Assembly: GCA_026996935.1 (NCBI GenBank)
Contig: JALWJW010000043.1
Location: 1 to 7,672 of the forward strand
Source of the DNA: Hyphomicrobiales bacterium
GTDB taxonomy: Bacteria > Pseudomonadota > Alphaproteobacteria > Rhizobiales > Aestuariivirgaceae
Length of the DNA stretch: 7,672 nucleotides
Direction: 5' to 3'
Shown one piece after another: positions 1 through 4,990 of the stretch; position 1 is the first letter of the stretch, and each line of letters opens with the position of its first letter. Below the pieces are notes generated by a model, which had not been told where the DNA came from, did no database searches, and was given only the letters and a program-made list of their open reading frames with translations. The position numbers and the translations under genes are program-made.

Positions 1-851
1 CCGTATCGCTTTTCAGCTTCACGCCGAACTTCTTCTGCAAAAGTTTCTGCAGCAAACAAACGCGCACCAAATGGGCGAACAGTCACTTCAAGAGGTTTGG
101 CAACCGCTTTATCATGTTCGGCCTGGTCGATGTAGCCATTGGCCAACATGCGACCAAGAACCCAATTGCGCCGTTCTATGGCCCGTTTGGTATTACGATA
201 AGGATGATAATTGGACGGACCTTTTGGCAGGGCAGCCAAATAAGCCATTTGCGCGGTATCAAGCTCGGTCAGAGATTTGCCAAAATAAGATAAGGACGCA
301 CCGGCAACACCGTATGAACCAAGGCCAAGGTAAATTTCATTTAGGTATAGCTCAAGAATTTTTTCTTTAGAAAATGTCGTTTCAATACGCATCGCCAATA
401 AGGCTTCGCGCAATTTTCGTTCAAGTGAACGCTCAGGGGTTAGAAAGAAATTCTTGGCCACTTGTTGAGTGATTGTTGAAGCACCGCCAACGCGCCGCTT
501 AGACCCGGTAATTTTGCCTTCAACCGCTTTAATGACTGCGCGGGCAACGCCCGTATAGTCGATACCGCTGTGGGAATAAAAGTTTTTATCCTCAGCCGAG
601 ATAAAAGCAGAAACCAGTTTTTTAGGTATAGAGTTGATTGGCACAAACAACCGCCGTTCTTTGGCATACTCAGCCAAAAGAGACCCGTCACCAGCATGAA
701 TACGGGTGAGAACGGGTGGTTCATATTGTGCAAGCGTATTCGAATCGGGCAGGGTTTTCGTTGTCTCTGAAATGATGTAAGCCGCTGCAACCGCAACCGC
801 AATAAAAACCACAAAGCCTGCAGTAAATAAATATCCTAAAAATCTAAACAT
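1..851 (-). CDS. mrcA: Penicillin-binding protein 1A, N-terminal part (glycosyltransferase domain), cut by the left edge
   Basis: This is the first 283 codons of a class A penicillin-binding protein, which polymerises lipid II into glycan strands and then crosslinks them in the periplasm. A single signal-anchor helix lies at about residues 5-26. The GT51 glycosyltransferase domain follows with its motifs in order: EDKNFYSHSG at 87-96, with E87 the expected catalytic glutamate; GASTITQQ at 123-130; RKLRE at 145-149; and KEKILELYLNEIYLG at 162-176. The OB-like and transpeptidase domains would lie beyond the left edge. The ATG at 851 is chosen because the membrane anchor follows at once and no upstream in-frame start is visible; the Shine-Dalgarno is weak (a GGA about 16 bases upstream). 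It follows the cyclase gene on the same strand after 232 bases, so it may have its own promoter. The family call is very safe. PBP1A rather than another class A PBP rests on the neighbouring amidase and rne. Confidence 0.95.
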   Translation of the reverse strand, partial: MFRFLGYLFTAGFVVFIAVAVAAAYIISETTKTLPDSNTLAQYEPPVLTRIHAGDGSLLAEYAKERRLFVPINSIPKKLVSAFISAEDKNFYSHSGIDYTGVARAVIKAVEGKITGSKRRVGGASTITQQVAKNFFLTPERSLERKLREALLAMRIETTFSKEKILELYLNEIYLGLGSYGVAGASLSYFGKSLTELDTAQMAYLAALPKGPSNYHPYRNTKRAIERRNWVLGRMLANGYIDQAEHDKAVAKPLEVTVRPFGARLFAAETFAEEVRREAEKRY

Positions 852-1083
852 TAATTCGATAAATATCCAAAAATAGTTTTTTTATGATTGATGATACGCA
901 ATCACCAAAACACACGCCCCCAAAGTACTGATTCATAAACGCCAGATCAGACTCACTTAATAAAAATTAGAAATAGCACATTTTTTAAGGATAGATACAC
1001 CCTATCAAAGTGTGGCTGATAATCTTGGGTTCTGTTTAGCTCCTAGATTGTGGCAATGAGGGGGCGTTGCAAGGTGTTTTAAA
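852..1083. other. Intergenic gap between the cyclase and mrcA
   Basis: This A+T-rich stretch contains no convincing reading frame and no classical terminator (stem followed by a T run) for the cyclase on the minus strand. It holds a small inverted repeat, TGATTG at 885-890 with CAATCA at 899-904, which would form a 6-bp stem with an 8-base loop in the mrcA 5' untranslated RNA. It also holds a weak candidate mrcA promoter, listed separately. The absence of a terminator leaves read-through from the cyclase into mrcA possible. Confidence 0.5.
980..1008 (-). promoter_or_regulatory. Weak candidate sigma-70-type promoter for mrcA
   Basis: On the minus strand TTGATA (plus-strand 1003-1008, five of six matches to the -35 consensus) is followed after 17 bases by AAAAAT (plus-strand 980-985, four of six matches to the -10 consensus). 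It would start a transcript about 120 bases upstream of the mrcA ATG. In A+T-rich DNA such matches arise easily by chance, so this is a pointer only. Confidence 0.22.
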
Positions 1084-2877
1084 TTAATTTTTACGGCCCA
1101 ATAAGCGATAAACCGTCACAGTTTGTGCTCGCCCGCGCACCTGGTAGTTTCCGGCAGGTTCAACAACAAAGGTATCTTGTACTGCTCGCGCACAAACATC
1201 AGACAACACTACGGTAACTTTGCGACCATCATCCAGCTCGCCGGCAATTTTTTCAAGCCGCGAGCAAGTATTGACCGTATCGCCGATAACCGTGTAGTTC
1301 ATGCGTGCTTTAGACCCTATGTTGCCAACAATCAAAGGGCCTGTGTGTATGGCAATTTTAATTCGCACTTTGCTATTGTTCTTGGCTAAGGTTTCCATCA
1401 CGCAAATTGCCGTCTCGCAGGCTCGCAATGCATGGTCGTGTTGCCTATCCGGTGCTCCCCAAAATGCCATGACTGCATCGCCGATATATTTATCAAGGGT
1501 GCCATCGGTTTTTTGGATGCACTCATTCATGCACTCAAAGTGTTCGTTGAGCATTTTTGCTGTATCGCTCGGGCTTAGATTTTCCGACATTGCGGTAAAG
1601 CCAATAATATCAGTAAACATCACGGTAAGTTCTTCTTCGCGAGAGCTGGCAACATCATCGCCGTCTTGCTGCTCAATCAACCGCCGCACCAATCGCTTTG
1701 GCACATAAGCTTCAAACCATTTCAGTGCATCAAGCATTTGGTTAAATGACCGTGCCTGTTGGTCAAGTTCTCTGATCCGTGAGGGCGCAAGAGGTCTGAT
1801 CTGATCAAGTTCCAAAGCGCCAACCCGTGATGCGGCAGCAGAAATTTTCTTTACCGGACGAGACACAAGACGCGCCAGAATAATTGCCGCAATAATGGCG
1901 GCCAGCAACAGCGCCATACCGACGGCAATCGATAAAAACATGCGTTGCAATTGTCCATTTACTTCTTCGCGCGGCACATAAACCCCGATATTGAGTTGTT
2001 TGATGCCATATTTGCTTAATGAACGTGAAAGCGCCACATATTGCGTTTTGCCATCGCTGATATTCCTGATATCAAAACCAGTGGTGTCAAGATCACGCGG
2101 TTGTGCACTGGCAAACTTGCTCAAAACAGCATCGTTTATGTCATCAATACGATGCAAGGGTTTTTCAAAACTCAGGTTTTTCTGCGGCAAAGAAGGGATG
2201 TTTTTATGAGCAAGGACATATTGATCCCCGACTAAAACATAACCTGTAAAAGACGTATTGTTTTCAATTGAAGCAATGGCGTGGGAAAGACTGCTGATTG
2301 AAATGCCGGCCGACACAACCCCGATGAATTTGCCTTTTTTGAAAATGGGAGCGCTTATGGATATGAAGGAAAGACCATCAATCCGCAAAGGTACACTCCA
2401 AATAGGTTTTTTAGATTTCTTGATTGTCTCTAAAAATCCTTTGACCAGCGCATTGTCGCTATTATCTGTCTCATAAACAACAAAACGGTTCTTAAGAGTG
2501 CGGCGAACCTGGATTTCACGACCATCAGGGCGCCAAATGGCAATGCCCGTCAAATCAGATGTCGTTCCAAGCGAGGCGCGCATGGTGGTGATAACTTCAC
2601 GCTTATTATCTAAATCAATTTTGTCGCGCATGGCCTGACTGGCAATATACTCAACAATGCGCCGGGCTGGCTTTAACTGGCTGTCAAGTTGGCGCTCAAG
2701 AGAATCAATTGTTTGATTTGCCGAAACCTGCATCAGTTCAAAAGTGTTGCGAAAATTTGCTAAAGCAGAGATTATCAGCACAACACTTACGGCAATCGCC
2801 ACCAAACCACCAATGGCAGTGGCAAGCAAAATGGTGATTGATATTTTACCTTCGGTTTGGCTTTTAGGTTTCGACAT
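1084..2877 (-). CDS. Membrane adenylate cyclase, class III, with Cache sensor and HAMP domains
   Basis: This 597-residue protein is predicted to make cAMP from ATP in response to an extracytoplasmic signal. A first membrane helix (about 12-39) leads into a Cache-like periplasmic sensor (about 45-300), then a second helix (about 313-336), a HAMP segment (about 335-388), a linker FEAYVPKRLVRRL (388-400) and a class III cyclase domain (about 414-595). The catalytic set looks complete: metal-binding D423 (FTDIIGF) and D467 (GDAVMAF), adenine-selecting K463 and T529 (NYTVIGD), and transition-state N536 and R540. Threonine rather than aspartate at 529 is the class IIIb pattern, so adenylate rather than guanylate cyclase is favoured. 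The ATG at 2877 is kept because a charged N-terminus and then the helix follow; its Shine-Dalgarno is poor. The gene begins 79 bases after the amidase stop and may be co-transcribed with it. The Cache ligand cannot be read from the sequence. Confidence 0.92.
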   Translation of the reverse strand: MSKPKSQTEGKISITILLATAIGGLVAIAVSVVLIISALANFRNTFELMQVSANQTIDSLERQLDSQLKPARRIVEYIASQAMRDKIDLDNKREVITTMRASLGTTSDLTGIAIWRPDGREIQVRRTLKNRFVVYETDNSDNALVKGFLETIKKSKKPIWSVPLRIDGLSFISISAPIFKKGKFIGVVSAGISISSLSHAIASIENNTSFTGYVLVGDQYVLAHKNIPSLPQKNLSFEKPLHRIDDINDAVLSKFASAQPRDLDTTGFDIRNISDGKTQYVALSRSLSKYGIKQLNIGVYVPREEVNGQLQRMFLSIAVGMALLLAAIIAAIILARLVSRPVKKISAAASRVGALELDQIRPLAPSRIRELDQQARSFNQMLDALKWFEAYVPKRLVRRLIEQQDGDDVASSREEELTVMFTDIIGFTAMSENLSPSDTAKMLNEHFECMNECIQKTDGTLDKYIGDAVMAFWGAPDRQHDHALRACETAICVMETLAKNNSKVRIKIAIHTGPLIVGNIGSKARMNYTVIGDTVNTCSRLEKIAGELDDGRKVTVVLSDVCARAVQDTFVVEPAGNYQVRGRAQTVTVYRLLGRKN

Positions 2878-2886
2878 GATCTAGCT

Positions 2887-2896
2887 TTAGCGCTAA
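2887..2896. repeat. Perfect 10-bp palindrome just upstream of the cyclase start
   Basis: TTAGCGCTAA reads the same on both strands and ends 9 bases before the cyclase ATG, where a Shine-Dalgarno would normally lie. It could be an operator half-site or a small structure masking the start, or chance. No regulator is identified. Confidence 0.25.
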
Positions 2897-2915
2897 TCGA
2901 TGCCTTTGGAAAGTT

Positions 2916-2943
2916 CCCGTGAAGACAATGCGTCAAAAACGGG
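2916..2943 (-). other. Inverted repeat between the amidase and cyclase genes
   Basis: CCCGT at 2916-2920 pairs with ACGGG at 2939-2943. An inner GAC (2924-2926) can pair with GTC (2932-2934). In the minus-strand transcript the hairpin lies just after the amidase stop codon. It lacks the following U run of an intrinsic terminator, so an mRNA-stabilising or partial-attenuation role is as likely as termination, and chance is possible. Confidence 0.3.
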
Positions 2944-2956
2944 TAAATTTTTCGAG

Positions 2957-4318
2957 TTATTTCAAGGCTAAACGAGCTTGAAAGAAATGATCAATTGATT
3001 TGGTTAGTGCAGCAGAAACTTTACGCTGCCAGCGTGTTGATGCCAGCAATTTTACATCCTTTTTGCTCGACATATAACCTAATTCAATTAGGATTGAGGG
3101 GACATCGGGCGCTTTTAATACCACAAAGCCGGCCGACCGTAAGGGCCGTTTGGTCATACGAGTGACACGGGCCAGATTTGTAACAGCTTTGCGGGCAAAA
3201 TAAATCGAGTGGTTTTTGGTTTCACGCTGGGCAAGGTCGATTAGAATATTCGTTACTTCCTTGCTTTCACCTTTAAGATTGACCCCGCCAATAATGTCAG
3301 CGCGGTTTTCTTTGCGCGCAAGGGCCGCTGCTTCCTCATCTGAGGCTTTGTCTGAAAGGGTGTAAAGTGTTGTGCCGCGCACTTTCCCATATTTAATGGA
3401 ATCAGCATGAACAGCAATAAACAGATCGGCATTGTTTTTGTGGGCGATATTTGTTCGTGTACGTAAAGGTAAGAACTTATCTGAGTTTCGCGTTAATAAG
3501 ACATCGTAACGCCCTGTTGCCAGCAAAGTTTGTTTGAGTTTTCGTGAAAAGGCTAGCACAACTTTTTTCTCCGTCATGCCGGTTTTTGATACAGCGCCGG
3601 AATCAACGCCGCCATGGCCAGGGTCAATGACAATGAGTTTCCTGGTTTTGACCTTTTTGGCTTTTTGGTATGTCGGCTTTGTTTTTTTACCGGCAATAAT
3701 ATCGGCAATCGGATCGTATTTCTTCGAGTTAGCACTGATTGGCGGTGTCTCAACGGGAATAATCTTCTGGCGGTTTTTCTTAAGCGCCTCGCGTGACTGC
3801 TGTTTTGCAACCAGATTTGCCACCTGATCAATCTGATGAACGCGGGCAAAGGTTTTTACATCTGTAGGGACAAGGTCAATAATAAGTTTTGCTGATCGGT
3901 TTTGCCTGGCGCGAACCGCATAAGAATTCTGGATCAGAACAGGACCAGTTACATCAATGACGATTCGTGACCGTTGATCGTCAATCTGCCCATAGCGAAA
4001 GCCACTTATCAGGCCTTTTGCGGTTGCACCAGCAGATGGTGGTAAGTCAAAAACCGCATTTGGAATGTCAATCACCACCCGGTATGGGTTTTGTAAAACA
4101 TAGACATTATAGCCTACGGCAAAATTTAAACTGGCTGAAAATCGTGTTTTTTGAGCATTTGCACTCAGTGTAGTGGCAAATATTTCAGGCGTATCAGATT
4201 TGGCCAACACTAAAACAGGGTTGGAAAAAACAACACCAGCACCCAATAATAAACCCATCAGTGCTGGTTTAATATTGATGGTTTTAAACTGATTTTTGTT
4301 TCGATATGACAATTGCAT
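2957..4318 (-). CDS. amiC: Periplasmic N-acetylmuramoyl-L-alanine amidase (AMIN plus Amidase_3 domains)
   Basis: This 453-residue zinc amidase is of the AmiA/B/C type, which cuts the bond between N-acetylmuramic acid and L-alanine in peptidoglycan, mainly at the division septum. The N-terminus has basic residues and a hydrophobic stretch (about 18-38), with a likely signal-peptidase site after A39 (VLA then KS), implying export. An AMIN domain (about 48-150), which targets the wall or septum, is followed by a basic linker and the Amidase_3 domain (about 227-447). Expected zinc ligands are H235 (DPGHGG), E250 (GMTEKK) and H304 (AVHAD), and the catalytic glutamate is E412 (IELGY). Residues about 310-385 form a long insert as in AmiB/AmiC, where a helix blocks the active site until an activator binds. 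The start is supported by a Shine-Dalgarno 9 bases upstream. The gene is divergent from rne. The symbol amiC follows usage for alphaproteobacterial homologues; the exact paralogue name is less certain than the function. Confidence 0.94.
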   Translation of the reverse strand: MQLSYRNKNQFKTINIKPALMGLLLGAGVVFSNPVLVLAKSDTPEIFATTLSANAQKTRFSASLNFAVGYNVYVLQNPYRVVIDIPNAVFDLPPSAGATAKGLISGFRYGQIDDQRSRIVIDVTGPVLIQNSYAVRARQNRSAKLIIDLVPTDVKTFARVHQIDQVANLVAKQQSREALKKNRQKIIPVETPPISANSKKYDPIADIIAGKKTKPTYQKAKKVKTRKLIVIDPGHGGVDSGAVSKTGMTEKKVVLAFSRKLKQTLLATGRYDVLLTRNSDKFLPLRTRTNIAHKNNADLFIAVHADSIKYGKVRGTTLYTLSDKASDEEAAALARKENRADIIGGVNLKGESKEVTNILIDLAQRETKNHSIYFARKAVTNLARVTRMTKRPLRSAGFVVLKAPDVPSILIELGYMSSKKDVKLLASTRWQRKVSAALTKSIDHFFQARLALK

Positions 4319-4327
4319 CGCCCCAAA

Positions 4328-4333
4328 TCACCT
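4328..4333 (-). promoter_or_regulatory. Ribosome binding site of the amidase gene
   Basis: On the minus strand AGGTGA stands 9 bases before the ATG at 4318 and matches part of the anti-Shine-Dalgarno complement. This supports that start despite the rather long basic stretch before the signal-peptide core. Confidence 0.6.
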
Positions 4334-4423
4334 GTTTCCAATATCGTTAGATAAAAAATGATGAATCACAAATGGTTAAACAGCACGGTGTTAATCGCGA
4401 AAATTCCCCATTCCTCTAATTTA

Positions 4424-4439
4424 GTTCATAAATCGTTAA
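4424..4439 (-). promoter_or_regulatory. Possible CtrA-like site in the divergent promoter region
   Basis: On the minus strand the sequence reads TTAA, seven bases, then TGAAC. The alphaproteobacterial cell-cycle regulator CtrA recognises TTAA-N7-TTAAC, so this has one mismatch. It lies about 105 bases upstream of the amidase start. CtrA control of division amidases would make sense, but the surrounding DNA is A+T-rich and the match may be accidental. Confidence 0.2.
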
Positions 4440-4482
4440 GTAATCGTTTCTAATTTTCGAAAGTGATAAAGATGATAAAGAC

Positions 4483-4512
4483 TTGCAAATCTTTGAAAAC
4501 ACTGCGTAGTAT
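4483..4512 (+). promoter_or_regulatory. Candidate rne promoter
   Basis: TTGCAA (4483-4488, four of six to the -35 consensus) and TAGTAT (4507-4512, four of six to the -10 consensus) are 18 bases apart. An alternative -35, TTGAAA at 4493-4498, has no good -10 partner. Transcription would begin near 4519, just before the first strong inverted repeat of the leader, which gives mild contextual support. Confidence 0.32.
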
Positions 4513-4529
4513 GCAATGTTACTAATCAT

Positions 4530-4565
4530 GACAGGCACGCGCTAAGCGCTTATGAGTTGCTTGTC
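4530..4565 (+). other. Leader stem-loop 1, near the predicted 5' end of the rne mRNA
   Basis: GACAGGCA (4530-4537) pairs with TGCTTGTC (4558-4565) over eight pairs including one G-U. Inside, GCGC (4539-4542) pairs with GCGC (4546-4549) around a TAA loop, leaving an asymmetric internal loop. A stem this close to a transcript's 5' end could shield it from 5'-end-dependent decay. Confidence 0.42.
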
Positions 4566-4630
4566 GAACACAGTATTCCGCTTTGTCTGCGGGGCCGGGC
4601 TTGTAAGCTACCTCGAGATGTTAAGCGTTT

Positions 4631-4662
4631 TGTGGATTCTCACATATGAATGTGACGCCACA
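4631..4662 (+). other. Leader stem-loop with two stacked stems
   Basis: The outer stem TGTGG/CCACA (4631-4635, 4658-4662) and inner stem TCACAT/ATGTGA (4640-4645, 4650-4655) close a four-base ATGA loop, with a small internal loop (ATTC opposite CG). That is eleven Watson-Crick pairs in 32 bases, among the most compact structures in the leader. As DNA, the inner repeat is also a symmetric element that a regulator could bind. Confidence 0.45.
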
Positions 4663-4685
4663 CCAGTATGTAATCGTTTTCAGAT

Positions 4686-4749
4686 TGCGGTCATTCGTAG
4701 TTTGAAAATTTTTTGAAAGAACTCGGAATGTCACGTCAATTCGACCGCA
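4686..4749 (+). other. Leader stem enclosing an A/U-rich loop
   Basis: TGCGGTC (4686-4692) pairs perfectly with GACCGCA (4743-4749). The 50-base loop between them carries an A/U-rich run at about 4701-4720, the kind of single-stranded stretch RNase E prefers to cut. It directly abuts the next stem-loop (4753-4786), so the two helices could stack. Confidence 0.4.
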
Positions 4750-4752
4750 TGA

Positions 4753-4786
4753 AGCAATTAGGAATGAGTGAAACCACTCAATTGCT
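4753..4786 (+). other. Leader stem-loop with a six-base AGGAAT bulge
   Basis: The outer stem AGCAATT/AATTGCT (4753-4759, 4780-4786) and inner stem GAGTG/CACTC (4766-4770, 4775-4779) close an AAAC loop. All the unpaired bases lie on one side, as AGGAAT (4760-4765). Twelve pairs in 34 bases with one defined bulge suggest a protein-recognition hairpin rather than a terminator; no T run follows. Confidence 0.48.
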
Positions 4787-4976
4787 CGCCATGTCGTGCG
4801 TAATTGGCAGGGTACGTGAACATGCCATCCAGATTGACCAGCGCTTTGCGGCGGCAAGTGATTTGATGGTCCATTGTTTGATGTACTCAATTCCCATTTT
4901 ACGCAATCTTCTTGAAAACCGACAGAACCACGTGCCCGGAGCAAGTTCTGAAGCCGTTTTACAAGCAAGAAGCGTT

Positions 4977-4981
4977 AAGGA
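4977..4981 (+). promoter_or_regulatory. Ribosome binding site of rne
   Basis: AAGGA stands 9 bases before the ATG at 4991. It selects this start over the in-frame ATG at 5003, which would have no well-placed Shine-Dalgarno, and it gives an N-terminus like other alphaproteobacterial RNase E proteins. Confidence 0.65.
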
Positions 4982-4990
4982 TTATCTATT

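Larger units (their letters stand above)
4519..4990 (+). promoter_or_regulatory. Long, apparently structured 5' leader of rne
   Basis: About 470 bases without a credible gene precede rne. Successive inverted repeats could form stem-loops: 4530-4537 with 4558-4565; 4578-4581 with 4589-4592; 4631-4635 with 4658-4662, enclosing 4640-4645 with 4650-4655; 4686-4692 with 4743-4749; 4753-4759 with 4780-4786, enclosing 4766-4770 with 4775-4779; 4805-4809 with 4823-4827; and, weaker, 4836-4840 with 4867-4871. The last 110 bases before the start codon look mostly unstructured. In enterobacteria the long rne leader is bound and cut by RNase E itself, giving autoregulation. A similar role is inferred here from position and hairpin density, not from sequence similarity. 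The left boundary depends on an unproven promoter. Confidence 0.5.

Noticed and set aside
886..903. GATTG/CAATC hairpin as a cyclase terminator
   Set aside because: In the minus-strand direction the stem is followed by A-rich rather than U-rich RNA, and it lies almost 200 bases past the cyclase stop.
914..1067. Inverted pair ACGCCCCC (914-921) and GGGGGCGT (1060-1067) in the cyclase-mrcA gap
   Set aside because: The arms are 138 bases apart with no supporting inner structure. The pair could flank a long-range fold, but nothing else supports it; no mobile element or direct repeats are present.
1301..1708. Plus-strand open frame opposite the cyclase catalytic domain
   Set aside because: The minus-strand cyclase is unmistakable here with all its motifs; the opposite frame is a by-product of its codon pattern. 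The same holds for the other open frames antisense to the amidase, mrcA and rne.
4375..4394. Two GTTAA repeats 15 bases apart as a CtrA site
   Set aside because: The spacing is N11 between the TTAA cores (4376-4379 and 4391-4394) rather than the required N7.
4640..4655. TCACAT-N4-ATGTGA as a cAMP-receptor (CRP) site linked to the cyclase
   Set aside because: The CRP consensus is TGTGA-N6-TCACA; here the half-sites are in the reverse order and the spacing is wrong. A hairpin reading fits better.
4621..4968. Minus-strand open frame of 115 codons in the rne leader
   Set aside because: Its composition is unlike a protein (Trp, Cys and His scattered), it has no ribosome binding site and no recognised family, and it lies opposite the proposed leader hairpins.
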